A DNA stretch of 64,000 bases from Kuafuiihalomonas sp039024635 (GTDB lineage: Bacteria > Myxococcota > Kuafuiibacteriia > Kuafuiibacteriales > Kuafuiibacteriaceae). Below the pieces are notes generated by a model. It was not told the origin of the DNA and ran no database searches. It was given only the letters and a program-made list of their open reading frames with translations. The stretch covers positions 1 through 64,000 of the forward strand of contig JBCCQA010000021.1 of NCBI GenBank assembly GCA_039024635.1. The letters are read 5' to 3'. This document shows positions 38,954-47,579 of this stretch, piece by piece. The first letter of the stretch is position 1. Every line of letters begins with the position of its first letter. Made by a program: the position numbers and the translations under genes.

Positions 38954-39613
38954 ATGACCGCAGTGACTTCTCATCCCCCTTCGGGCCAAGAGGCGACGCT
39001 TGTCCGCATCGAAGCCCGGCTGGCCAGGATGGAGCGAGCTCTTCAACCCGTCGAGACCGTTGCCATCCAGGCTCCGCTTCTGATGGCCACCGTGACGGAG
39101 ATGGCCGACGCCTTGGCTTCAAGGATGGGTGACGTCGACGCTCGGACCCAGTCCCTGGCCGACATTGCAGAGCGCCTGACCCGGCCTCAGACCATCGAGA
39201 CGCTGAACCGGCTCCTGGAAATCGCCGAGGCGGCGCCCCACTTGGTGGCCACGATGACCGATATGGCCGACGAAGCCATGGCTCAGTTGACCCAGCACGA
39301 CATCCCGGTCGAGCACCTGGTCCAAATCGGTTCCGCCTTCGTCCAAGGGCTCGTCCGATTGGCCACGGCCCCAGAGGTTCGCCACTTGCTGGAGTCCGGC
39401 ATGCTCAACCCGGAAGCTCTTGGCGCCTTGGGACGGGCCGCAGATGCCCTAGCCGAGGCTTCAAGCGCACCTCGGCGAAGAGTCGGCGCCTTCGGGGCCC
39501 TTCGGGCCCTCGGTCACGAAGATGTTCAATCTGCCCTCGGCTTCTTGCTCGAAGTCGCCCAGCGCTTTGGCGCCTCGAGGAACGACGACCGTGGCCTCCC
39601 CTCTGGAACCTGA
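38954..39613 (+). CDS. DUF1641 protein, partner of sulfide:quinone reductase
   Basis: 219 residues, mostly helical, with two long hydrophobic-amphipathic repeats (AQLTQHDIPVEHLVQIGSAFVQGL; ALGALGRAADALAEA), the layout of DUF1641 proteins often found with SQR genes. No signal peptide or cofactor motif is seen. A sigma-54 promoter lies just upstream, and SQR starts 14 bases downstream with AAAGGAAAG between them. May help bind SQR to the membrane; unproved. Confidence 0.75.
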   Translation: MTAVTSHPPSGQEATLVRIEARLARMERALQPVETVAIQAPLLMATVTEMADALASRMGDVDARTQSLADIAERLTRPQTIETLNRLLEIAEAAPHLVATMTDMADEAMAQLTQHDIPVEHLVQIGSAFVQGLVRLATAPEVRHLLESGMLNPEALGALGRAADALAEASSAPRRRVGAFGALRALGHEDVQSALGFLLEVAQRFGASRNDDRGLPSGT

Positions 39614-39627
39614 AAGGAAAGCTCAGA

Positions 39628-40812
39628 ATGTCTCATCACGAAATCCTCATCGTTGGCGGCGGAACCGCCGGAATCAGCGTCGCCTCGCGCATCATGGAAA
39701 GCTCTTCAACGAGCGATGTCGCCCTCGTCGAGCCGGCCGAAATGCACTACTACCAACCTCTTTGGACACTCGTCGGGGGTGGGGTCTTCGATCGGGAGGA
39801 CAGCGGCCGTCCCATGGCCGATGTCATGCCCAGCGGCGTGGACTGGTATCGAAATAGGGTCTCCGGCTTCGAGCCCGCGTCGAATCAGGTTGAGCTCGAT
39901 GATGGTCGTAAGCTCAGCTACGATATCCTGGTCGTAGCGGCAGGGATTCAGCTCGACTGGAACAAGATCGAGGGCCTCCCCGAGTCTCTCGGCACGAATG
40001 GGGTTTGTAGCAACTACTCCTACGACACCGTTCCATACACTTGGGAGCTCCTGAAGAACTTTACCGGTGGCGAGGCGCTCTTCACCTTTCCCAGCACACC
40101 CATCAAGTGCGCGGGTGCTCCACAGAAGATAATGTATCTGGCTGAGGAGACTTTCAGGCGCAACGGCGTCCGGAGCCGCACCCACGTCAACTACATGTGC
40201 GCGGCCGGTGCGATTTTCGGGATCCCGAAGTACCGAGCGGCGCTGGAGAGGATCGTGTCCAGTCGCGGGATCGACGCGGAGTTCAAGAAGGACCTCGTGG
40301 CCATCCGTGCTTCCGAGAAAGTGGCCGTGTTCAAAGACATGGACACCGGAGCCACCGAGGAACGGAACTTCGACATGATCCACGTGACGCCGCCTCAATC
40401 GGCGCCGGACTTCATCAAGCAGAGCTCGCTAGCCGGGACGACGGGTTGGGTCGAAGTCGACAAGCATACGCTGCAGCACGAGCGATTCCCGAACGTCTTC
40501 TCCTTGGGAGACTGCAGCAACCTTCCTTGCTCGAAGACGGGGGCAGCCGTGCGAAAGCAAGCGCCGGTCCTCGTGGAGAACATTCTAGCCTATAGGACTG
40601 GAAGCGCGATGAGCGGGCACTACGATGGCTATGCCTCTTGTCCGCTGGTCACCGGCTACGGAAGGGTCATCCTGGCCGAGTTCGGCTACGAAGGGAAGGT
40701 CATGGAGACTTTTCCTTTCGACCAGGCGCAGGAGCGATACTCGATGTACGCGCTGAAGGCATACGGGCTACCTCAGATGTACTGGCACGGCATGCTGCGA
40801 GGCCGGCTTTGA
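39628..40812 (+). CDS. sqr: Sulfide:quinone oxidoreductase (type II-like)
   Basis: FAD protein of 394 residues that oxidises sulfide to sulfane sulfur and reduces quinone. The N-terminus has ILIVGGGTAGISVASRI (FAD), then PLWTLVGGGV, and TFPSTPIKCAGAPQKIMYLAEE (redox Cys), followed by SLGDCSNLPCSKTGAAVRKQAP and CPLVTGYGRVILAEFGYEG. Two or three Cys suited to the trisulfide mechanism are present, and the sequence fits the mitochondrial SQRDL-like class. It could feed electrons from sulfide into the photosynthetic quinone pool as well as detoxify sulfide. Confidence 0.9.
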   Translation: MSHHEILIVGGGTAGISVASRIMESSSTSDVALVEPAEMHYYQPLWTLVGGGVFDREDSGRPMADVMPSGVDWYRNRVSGFEPASNQVELDDGRKLSYDILVVAAGIQLDWNKIEGLPESLGTNGVCSNYSYDTVPYTWELLKNFTGGEALFTFPSTPIKCAGAPQKIMYLAEETFRRNGVRSRTHVNYMCAAGAIFGIPKYRAALERIVSSRGIDAEFKKDLVAIRASEKVAVFKDMDTGATEERNFDMIHVTPPQSAPDFIKQSSLAGTTGWVEVDKHTLQHERFPNVFSLGDCSNLPCSKTGAAVRKQAPVLVENILAYRTGSAMSGHYDGYASCPLVTGYGRVILAEFGYEGKVMETFPFDQAQERYSMYALKAYGLPQMYWHGMLRGRL

Positions 40813-40863
40813 AGAGCAGGGGGTGAAGATGTCGGGCTCGGCCGACCTCTTCTGGGCCCATGC

Positions 40864-41328
40864 TCAAGTCGTAGCGAGCTGGCGCTTGTTGCGATGGCAG
40901 ATGGCGGAATAGGTCTCGGCGAAGTTTCGCGCCGCCTCGACATCCTGGGTCAGGCTGGGCGTCATGCACGCAATGTCGCTCAGTGAGATGACCCCGACTG
41001 GGCGTCCACCCGCGTCGACGACCGGCAAGCGACGTACCTTCTTGTCGGACATCATGTATTCCGCCGTTTCGATCTCGTCGTCCAAATGGCATGCAAAGAC
41101 GGGCGTGGCCATCGCCGTTTCGACCACTAGCTCCAGGAGCGAGCGGCCTTGAGTGTAGGAGCCCATGCATATGTCGCGGTCGGTGATGATGCCGACCAAG
41201 AGGCCACGATCGTCGACCACCGGTAGAACGCCGCAGTCGTAGTCCCACATGAGCTGAGCCGCTCTATTCAGGGAGTCGGTCCGTCGACAGGTTCGGACCG
41301 GCTGGTTCATCAGTTGTTTCACGCGCAT
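40864..41328 (-). CDS. CBS-domain protein
   Basis: 154 residues consisting of two CBS motifs: MRVKQLMNQPVRTCRRTDSL ... GVLPVVDDRGLLVGIITDRDI, and AMATPVFACHLDDEIETAEY ... RRLPVVDAGGRPVGVISLSDI. I start at ATG 41328, the beginning of the first motif; 18 residues of open frame upstream are not family-like. Such stand-alone proteins bind adenine nucleotides and often act in stress or anaerobic responses. Convergent with sqr. Confidence 0.85.
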   Translation of the reverse strand: MRVKQLMNQPVRTCRRTDSLNRAAQLMWDYDCGVLPVVDDRGLLVGIITDRDICMGSYTQGRSLLELVVETAMATPVFACHLDDEIETAEYMMSDKKVRRLPVVDAGGRPVGVISLSDIACMTPSLTQDVEAARNFAETYSAICHRNKRQLATT

Positions 41329-41746
41329 GATTCTCGATTTCCTTTCAATGAAGCGTTGGTCCTCTGCCTCAGCAGAGCGCATGCCAAGTAGCCCGATTCG
41401 CCCATCGTTGATGATGACCGTGCGACGAAGCGCCGCCAGCTCTGGGGAGTCACCCGGAGGTTACGGCAGGAGACCTCGGCCGATGGTTCTGCGCAGAACG
41501 GCCCGCTTTGCATGAAGGACCTGCGTCCCATCAGTAGGGTCTTTCTGGTTGGTACGTCCATCTCGGGTGGGGTCAGCCGAGCGGCCGAGCATTCGATCAC
41601 GTGGTTTTCGCAATCTATATTACGTAGCATTGGTCCATGTATCTCTCGACGTCCAGACGAGTGCTCAAGACCAGGCCGAATGGGGTTGGCTTCGACGCTG
41701 CGGCCGCATCTGCTTAGATCCCAGCCCTGACGCCGACCATGGCTCA
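41329..41746. other. Non-coding stretch upstream of CBS gene
   Basis: No convincing gene in about 420 bases. There is a short AT-rich patch around 41611-41640 (ATCTATATTACGTAGC) unlike its surroundings. Open frames on both strands lack recognisable domains or ribosome-binding sites. It joins the relic below; the area may be degraded DNA. Confidence 0.35.
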
Positions 41747-41872
41747 GCGCTCGCAATCAGCTACCATCTCCTCGCGATTCTACGGGCGGCCTTGGGCGTT
41801 CTGCCCTCCTCGTGCGCGGCGCTCGTCATGATGGCCAGCTCGGCCAGCGCGACCCTCAATGCGCTTCGTATC
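41747..41872 (+). pseudogene. Relic of a copper-type P-ATPase C-terminus (CcoI/CopA-like)
   Basis: The frame gives ALAISYHLLAILRAALGVLP followed by ALVMMASSASATLNALRIG, which resembles the last two membrane helices of CcoI/FixI and CopA (AISYNLLAxPLAALG...MxxSSxxVxLNALRL). Nothing before it encodes the ATPase domain, and no start codon fits. It therefore looks like the tail of a lost gene. Resemblance is judged by eye over 42 residues. Confidence 0.5.
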
Positions 41873-41998
41873 GGCACCGAGGCCGAGGCGACTTCCGGTC
41901 CCCGGGGCGGGGCTGGGGGCGCGGACGACGATTCGGATGCCGAGGTACGGCGGCTCGACGTGTAGCCGAATCATTCGGGCCGTGCGACGCTCGGCTCA

Positions 41999-42997
41999 AT
42001 GGGGGGAGAGGAGCTATTCGAGCGAGGACGAGCCGCCTGGAGATCGGGCCGCTTCTTCGAAGCCCACGAGCGATGGGAAGACGCGTGGCGGCAGGCTTCC
42101 GACCCCGCCTTCGTGGACGCTCTTCAAGGACTGATTCAGCTGGCGGCCAGCCTTCACAAGGCCAGCCGGAACGAAGAGAAGGGTCATGCGAAGCTCTGGG
42201 CCAAAGGGGCAGCCCGTCTCTCCAGAGCGGCACCCCGCCTGCCTGTACTTCATGACTTGGACGTGATGGCTCTGGCTTCTAGCTTGACGTCGGAACCACC
42301 GAGCCCAGACCAGCCTCCGAGTCTGGACGAAGCTCGTCCCGAGTTCGGAGTGGTGTATCTACATGGCTTCGGCAGCAGTCCCGACTCACCGAAGGCCCGG
42401 GCGATCCAGTCGGCCCTAAAGGACCATGGCATTCCGGTGGCGGCGCCAAGACTCGCTGAGCCCAACGAGTTCTTTGACTTCACCGTATCTCGGAGCCTGG
42501 GCCGGGCTCGCCATGCGCTCTTCTCTCGAACCCTCCTCGTGGGCTCCAGTCTGGGGGGTTGGACGGGGACTCTTCTGGCAACAACCGAGCCCAGGGTCCG
42601 GGAGCTCGTCCTCTTGTGTCCGGCCTTTTACTTCTCGGAGCGATGGCTAGAGCCGGCCAGACAGGTTGAGCTCGAAGCCTGGCGCCGAGAGGGTTGCCTC
42701 GACTTCGAGGTTGGGCACCCGGCGTCCAGGCAGGCCCTGGGCGTGGGCTTCCTCGAGGACGCGCTGGGCCACGAGGGCGGAGTCCAGCCTCCGGTGCCGA
42801 CGATCGCGTTTCATGGTCGTCGTGACGAAGTGGTGCCGCTCTCGGACGTCGAAAGGGTTCTGGCCGGCGTCGACCTGGCCGAGCTGCGGGTCGTGAACGA
42901 CGACCACGGTCTCCGGGACCATCTGGAGCAGATAGCCGCCTGCGTAGTCGAGCGAGCGCTGGCCCTCCAAGCCCAAGACGCCGAGTCAGGAAGCTAG
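41999..42997 (+). CDS. Fusion of DUF309 helical domain and YqiA-like alpha/beta hydrolase
   Basis: 332 residues. Part one (about 1-85) is a DUF309 domain, with FERGRAAWRSGRFFEAHERWEDAW and ALQGLIQLAASLHK. After a Pro-rich linker (about 97-112) an alpha/beta hydrolase follows: YLHGFGSSPDSPKARAIQSAL, nucleophile elbow GSSLGGW, FHGRRDEVVP (Asp) and DDHGLRDHLEQI (His), resembling YqiA-type esterases. The two domains are normally separate proteins. Preferred substrate unknown. Start at ATG 41999; no clear Shine-Dalgarno. Confidence 0.8.
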   Translation: MGGEELFERGRAAWRSGRFFEAHERWEDAWRQASDPAFVDALQGLIQLAASLHKASRNEEKGHAKLWAKGAARLSRAAPRLPVLHDLDVMALASSLTSEPPSPDQPPSLDEARPEFGVVYLHGFGSSPDSPKARAIQSALKDHGIPVAAPRLAEPNEFFDFTVSRSLGRARHALFSRTLLVGSSLGGWTGTLLATTEPRVRELVLLCPAFYFSERWLEPARQVELEAWRREGCLDFEVGHPASRQALGVGFLEDALGHEGGVQPPVPTIAFHGRRDEVVPLSDVERVLAGVDLAELRVVNDDHGLRDHLEQIAACVVERALALQAQDAESGS

Positions 42998-43101
42998 TCG
43001 GGGCTGTCCGAGCCCGGGCGGGTTCGGCCCGGCGGGTTCAGAGCCCCGTAAACTCGGCTTCACTTGCCCATTCCCCCGCAAGAGCGTAGGCCCCGCCCCT
43101 C

Positions 43102-44592
43102 GTGGCCGAGCTAGACATCCATCCCTTCGGCGCAGTTCCGCCGCCTCTTCGCGCAGCGATGGAGCGTCGAGGCTTTAGGTCCTTGACTCCGGTCCAGCAG
43201 GCCGTGGTCCAGGAAGACATCGTCGGTCGAGACCTTCGCATCTCGTCTCAGACCGGCTCGGGCAAGACGGTTGCGCTCGGGCTTGCCATCGCGCCCACCC
43301 TCCTCTCGGCGGAGGCTGCAGCAGGACCCAGGGTCCTGATCCTTGCCCCGACCCGGGAGCTGGCATCTCAAGTTGCCGATGAGCTCGGCGGCTTGTACGA
43401 AGAGCTTCGAGTCCAGGTGCAGGTCGTGACCGGCGGGACCGACGCCTACCGAGAGCGTAGAAGCCTCCAGCGGGGCCCTGCCGTCCTGGTGGCGACTCCG
43501 GGACGATTGCTCGATCACCTTCGAGGCGGGGCAGTCGACTTGGCTTCGGTCGAACACGCGGTTCTGGACGAAGCTGACCAGATGCTCGACCTGGGATTTC
43601 GGGAAGAGCTGGACGCCATCTTGGAGCAGCTACCCACGGGGCGACGACTTCACATGGTCTCGGCGACCTTTGCCCGCCAGGTCCTCCGCTTCGCCGATGG
43701 ATGTCAGCGAGAAGTCCTCCACTTGCAGGGTACTCGGCTCGGGGAGGCCAATACCGACATCGAGCACATCGGGCACTTGGTGCCGGCCACGGATCGACAC
43801 CCGGCCTTGGTGAATCTGCTTTTGGCCGACGAGGCGAGCGGAGGGGGATCCTGGTTGGTCTTCGTCAGGACTCGAAACGACGCCACCCACCTGGCTGAGC
43901 TCTTGGTCGAGGATGGTTTTTCGGCCATGCCTTTCTCGGGCGAGCTATCCCAGCCCCAGCGAGAGCGGACCCTGAACGGCTTCAAGGCGGGGCTGGTCAA
44001 GGTCCTCGTGGCGACCGACGTTGCGGCTCGGGGCATCGACGTCCAGAACGTCTCCCGCGTGGTGCACTTCGAGCTTCCCCGGGACGTCGAGACCTTCACT
44101 CATCGCTCGGGTCGCACGGGAAGGGCCGGGCAGAAAGGGCGTTCCCTCCTCTTGGTTCCGCCCTCCCGGGAGCGAAGGGTCTGGGAGCTGGCCCGCAGGG
44201 CAAACATCGAGCTCGCCTGGCACCCTGTCCCCGACGCCAAGCGAATCGAGAAAGTTGCGATCAAGAAGACGCGGCGATCGCTCCAGAACCGACTTGCCAA
44301 CGGTGAGGAGCTTTCGAGCAAGAAGATCGACTATGCGAGCAAGCTCCTGGGCGAGCATCCCCCTGAGACCCTGGTTGCGGTGCTGCTCGACATGATTCGG
44401 ACGCCACTTCCGTGCGAGCCTTGGCCCATCAAGGCGATGGAGCCTCGAGGAAGCGGAGGTGCGGCCGAGCGAGCGGGCGAGGGCCGCAAACCGCGGAGCC
44501 GAGTGCGGCCTGGGCGAGGTCCAAAGCGTTTTGGTGCCCGACCCCGAGCCGGTCGAAAAGGACCCCGCTCCGGGCGCCCCCGTCGCGGCTGA
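43102..44592 (+). CDS. DEAD-box ATP-dependent RNA helicase
   Basis: 496 residues with the helicase motifs Q (LTPVQQAV), I (SQTGSGKT), Ia (APTRELASQ), Ib (ATPGRLLDHL), II (DEAD in VLDEADQMLDLGF), III (SAT), IV (WLVFVRTRND), V (VATDVAARGIDV) and VI (HRSGRTGRAG). A basic Arg/Gly tail (about 450-496) suggests RNA binding, like RhlE/CsdA-type proteins. GTG start. Convergent with CIA30. Confidence 0.93.
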   Translation: MAELDIHPFGAVPPPLRAAMERRGFRSLTPVQQAVVQEDIVGRDLRISSQTGSGKTVALGLAIAPTLLSAEAAAGPRVLILAPTRELASQVADELGGLYEELRVQVQVVTGGTDAYRERRSLQRGPAVLVATPGRLLDHLRGGAVDLASVEHAVLDEADQMLDLGFREELDAILEQLPTGRRLHMVSATFARQVLRFADGCQREVLHLQGTRLGEANTDIEHIGHLVPATDRHPALVNLLLADEASGGGSWLVFVRTRNDATHLAELLVEDGFSAMPFSGELSQPQRERTLNGFKAGLVKVLVATDVAARGIDVQNVSRVVHFELPRDVETFTHRSGRTGRAGQKGRSLLLVPPSRERRVWELARRANIELAWHPVPDAKRIEKVAIKKTRRSLQNRLANGEELSSKKIDYASKLLGEHPPETLVAVLLDMIRTPLPCEPWPIKAMEPRGSGGAAERAGEGRKPRSRVRPGRGPKRFGARPRAGRKGPRSGRPRRG

Positions 44593-44603
44593 GTCCCTCC
44601 CGC

Positions 44604-45101
44604 TCAATCCAACAGGAGCTCGATACCCGCGATGGCCAAGTCGGCGCGAAAGGCCCGACCAACTCCGATGAGGCCCATGCGTCGCAGCGCGGCCCTTCGG
44701 AAGGGGCGGTCGGTGCGGTAGGCTTCGAAGTCCTGGTAATCAAGCTCGATCCGGTGCCATTTGGCCGGTGCCTGGAAAGACCGTCGATACGATTGCCAAG
44801 GCCGCGTCAGGTCTTCGGTCCGCAGGTGGCAGCCATAGACTTCATCGTTGCCGAAGACCTCGAGCCGAAGGCCCCGGGCGCTTCGAGCGCTCGAGGGGAG
44901 CTCACCCGCCATCTGGATGAAGCCTCCGTCGTTGTCGAGACGAACGTCCCCGGTCATCCGCAGCGCGGGACGGCCCGCGACTTGCTCCAACTTGAGTCGG
45001 CCTTCGGAAAGGCCTCCCATCACCCGATCCGTCACCAGGTGAAGGTCGAGGCCGCCTGCGCAGGGATGCTCGGATGCGGCGTCGAACAAGAGCATGGGCA
45101 C
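44604..45101 (-). CDS. CIA30-family protein
   Basis: 165 residues of the complex I intermediate-associated protein 30 family: LVTDRVMGGLSEGRLKLEQ, DNDGGFIQMAGEL, LRLEVFGNDEVYGCHLRT and PWQSYRRSF, ending in a beta-rich GIGLLIAD-type tail (MGLIGVGRAFRADLAIAGIELLLD). The galactose-binding-like fold is known in bacteria, function unsettled. It is the third gene of a minus-strand run after the lipoprotein and FKBP. Confidence 0.83.
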   Translation of the reverse strand: MPMLLFDAASEHPCAGGLDLHLVTDRVMGGLSEGRLKLEQVAGRPALRMTGDVRLDNDGGFIQMAGELPSSARSARGLRLEVFGNDEVYGCHLRTEDLTRPWQSYRRSFQAPAKWHRIELDYQDFEAYRTDRPFRRAALRRMGLIGVGRAFRADLAIAGIELLLD

Positions 45102-45113
45102 CAGTCTACGGGA

Positions 45114-45437
45114 TCAGCGGGCGTCGACGAGTTCGACTTCGAACACCAAGGTGCTGTTGGGAGGAATGGCGCCGGGGAAGCCTCGTTCGCCGTAGGCGAG
45201 CTCGGGGGGGATGGTGAGCTTGCGCTTCCCGCCTACCTTCATGCCTTCGACCCCTTGCTCCCAGCCCTTGATGACCATCCCTGAGCCGAGCTGAAAAGAC
45301 AGGGGCTCTCCACGGTCGTGGCTGCTGTCGAACTTACTTCCGTCGGTCAGGGTGCCAGTATAGTGGACGGCCACGGTGTGCCCTGGCTTGGCCTCGGTGC
45401 CCGAGCCAGCTTGGAGCTCTTCGATGACGAGCGACAT
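45114..45437 (-). CDS. FKBP-type peptidyl-prolyl isomerase
   Basis: 107 residues forming a minimal FKBP: AVHYTGTLTDGSKFDSSHDRGEP, FQLGSGMVIKGWEQGVEGMKVG, and IPPELAYGERGFPGAIPPNSTLVFEVEL. No signal peptide, so cytoplasmic. Nine bases from the upstream lipoprotein and twelve from CIA30. Confidence 0.93.
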   Translation of the reverse strand: MSLVIEELQAGSGTEAKPGHTVAVHYTGTLTDGSKFDSSHDRGEPLSFQLGSGMVIKGWEQGVEGMKVGGKRKLTIPPELAYGERGFPGAIPPNSTLVFEVELVDAR

Positions 45438-45446
45438 GCGGAGCCT

Positions 45447-46034
45447 CTAGCCGTCCTGATCGGGATTGCGAAGCGAAACCGTCTGGAGCTGCTCGTGAAG
45501 AAGGGTCGCCAGGCGCTCGCGGTCGGCGCGGGGCCCGCTGGCGGTCGCGCTCCACATGTTGTCGTCCTCGCAGACGTAGAACTCGATGACGCACTCGTCC
45601 TGGTACTCGTCCTCCACCCAGACGCCATCTCGGCCGTCGTAGCTTCGGTCTTGAATGAGCTCGACCTCGCTCGCGGTCTCGACGTGGGCCAGTAGCTCTC
45701 GCCTCGTTTCGCAGAGGCCGTCGCGCTTGTTGCCCGTGAAGTAGAGCTGAGTACGCTCGCCGTTGTAGCGCAGCCTCATGAAGAAGACGGTGTCCTCTCG
45801 ATCGCCCATTTCCCACGCCCTCAGGAGGAGATCGCGGTCGTCCTCGGACTTCCCTCGATCGTGCTGGCCTTCGACCATCTCCATGATGCCTTCGAGGGGA
45901 AGAAAACTCGGATCGATCTCACCTTTCCACCACTTGGTCTCGAAGCTCCGCATCAGATGCGCCGGTGGCTTTGGCTCTGGTGAGCCCCCGGCGCAGGCGC
46001 CCAGGGCCAGAGCCAGACTCAACGTCGACCGCAT
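45447..46034 (-). CDS. Hypothetical lipoprotein
   Basis: 195 residues with a lipobox (LALGACAG) after a short signal; the mature part has mixed charged sequence and four later cysteines (LCETRR, ECVIEFYVCEDD). No family recognised. Start ATG 46034, first of a minus-strand run with FKBP and CIA30. Confidence 0.72.
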   Translation of the reverse strand: MRSTLSLALALGACAGGSPEPKPPAHLMRSFETKWWKGEIDPSFLPLEGIMEMVEGQHDRGKSEDDRDLLLRAWEMGDREDTVFFMRLRYNGERTQLYFTGNKRDGLCETRRELLAHVETASEVELIQDRSYDGRDGVWVEDEYQDECVIEFYVCEDDNMWSATASGPRADRERLATLLHEQLQTVSLRNPDQDG

Positions 46035-46595
46035 TCATCCAGGCTAGCGCTGGGACGTGGGATTGTCAGCTGCGCGGTCGTCACCCTCGGCTCGTCCTAC
46101 TTGGTCAAAGAGTCAGGGCACAGTCGGCTAGTCGACTCTCCACGTCTTCGAGTGGGCGGAATAGCCGTTCAGGGGCCTCCAGCTCTCGCAGGCGACCGAG
46201 CTGTTGGGACGCTGGGACGTCGCCGAGCTCGTCCATTACGGGTGACACGTTGGCATGGAAGGGTGGACGCGGACGAACAGTGGAAGCACAGCTGAGCTTC
46301 ATCGACTTCGGGTTCGTCCAGCGCCGGGTCGCTACCTCGAGGGACCTGTTTGAGGCCTGGCTGGATGGTCTGGTCCGCCAACCGAGTACCTACCTAGAGG
46401 AGCCCCTAGGCGAGACTGTCGCTTTGGAACCGAACGGCCTCTGGAGTGGGGTTGTAGGCTTGGGTCCGCCGCTCTCCTTCCTCCAGAGGGACGCCGATAA
46501 GAGCTATCGCAGACCGTGAACGAGAGTCTCAGGATGCATGAGGAAAACTCTGGGCTGCGGGTCCCGAACAGCCGTGCTACCCGCGCCCGTCGAAC
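46035..46595. other. 560-base region without a clear gene
   Basis: Open frames on both strands are present but weak. On the minus strand 46105-46302 ends in a helical stretch, VPASQQLGRLRELEAPERL ... DVESRLADCALTL, that might be the tail of a phosphotransfer (Hpt) or coiled-coil domain. On the plus strand SFIDFGFVQRRVATSRDLFEAW ends near 46519 without recognisable family. I do not call either a gene. Confidence 0.3.
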
Positions 46596-47567
46596 ATGTC
46601 CGAAGCCGCCCTTCAGACCCTGCTCTCCCCGGTCGTGCTCTTTTTTGCCTTGGGCTTCGTGGCGGGGCTGGTCCGATCCAGCCTGAGCGTGCCCGAAGAC
46701 CTGGCCAAGGGCCTGTCGCTCTACCTCATGCTCGCGATCGGCTTCAAGGGTGGGGTCGAACTGGCCCACGCAGGCTTCGACCTGGGGATGCTCGGGGCGG
46801 TGATCTCGGGCCTGGTCGCAGGCTTTGGGCTCCCGCTCATCGCCTTCGGCCTGCTCCGCGCCATGACCCGGGTGAGCCACGTCGACGCGGCCGCCATCGC
46901 CGCCCATTATGGCTCCATCAGCGTGGTCACTTTCGTCGCCGCCTCGGACTACATCGATGCGCTGGGGGTGGAGTACGAAGGCTACATGGTGGCGGTGGTC
47001 GCTATCATGGAGTCGCCCGCCATCATCGCCGGGCTGATCCTCGCCCAGCGCGACCCTGCCGCGAAACGGGCCCCCCGATGGGACGCTGACTTCCTTCGTG
47101 AGGTCTTCCTGAACGGAAGTGTCTTCTTGCTCTTGGGGGCTTTGGTCATCGGAATGGCGACGGGAGACAAGGGCTACGACACGGTGGCGCCCTTCATTGC
47201 CACGCCCTTCAAGGGGGTCTTGTGCCTCTTCCTGCTCGACATGGGCATTGCTGCAGCCTCTCGGCTTCGGTCCGCTTCGGGCCTCGACCATCGCCTAGTC
47301 ACCTTCGGCCTGATAATGCCGGTGATCGGCGCTACGGTCGGGCTTGGGCTGTCCTGGTTGGCGGGTCTGTCCGTCGGCAGCGGGGCGCTCCTGATCACGC
47401 TATGCGCCAGCGCCTCTTATATTGCCGTGCCGGCCGCCATGCGTGTGGCCCTACCTCAGGCCAACCCTGCCTACTCCCTCACGCTGTCCCTGGGCGTGAC
47501 CTTCCCCTTCAACCTCGTCATCGGCATCCCGCTCTACCAGCGGGCCGCGGAAATCATTCTCGCTTGA
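46596..47567 (+). CDS. sbtA: SbtA-type sodium/bicarbonate symporter
   Basis: 323 residues with ten hydrophobic helices and the SbtA/DUF897 signatures: LSLYLMLAIGFKGGVELAHAG, IAAHYGSISVVTFVAASDY, GPF-like FIATPFKGVLCLFLLDMGIAA and LCASASYIAVPAAMRVALPQANP. It moves bicarbonate into the cell with Na+. The next gene, 12 bases on, is its PII-like partner. Useful for carbon fixation or carboxylases; no RuBisCO is seen here. Confidence 0.9.
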   Translation: MSEAALQTLLSPVVLFFALGFVAGLVRSSLSVPEDLAKGLSLYLMLAIGFKGGVELAHAGFDLGMLGAVISGLVAGFGLPLIAFGLLRAMTRVSHVDAAAIAAHYGSISVVTFVAASDYIDALGVEYEGYMVAVVAIMESPAIIAGLILAQRDPAAKRAPRWDADFLREVFLNGSVFLLLGALVIGMATGDKGYDTVAPFIATPFKGVLCLFLLDMGIAAASRLRSASGLDHRLVTFGLIMPVIGATVGLGLSWLAGLSVGSGALLITLCASASYIAVPAAMRVALPQANPAYSLTLSLGVTFPFNLVIGIPLYQRAAEIILA

Positions 47568-47579
47568 AAGGAATCAAAT

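Noticed and set aside
46105..46302. Possible Hpt-domain tail on the minus strand
   Set aside because: Only a generic helical pattern; lacks the phospho-His motif and an upstream gene.
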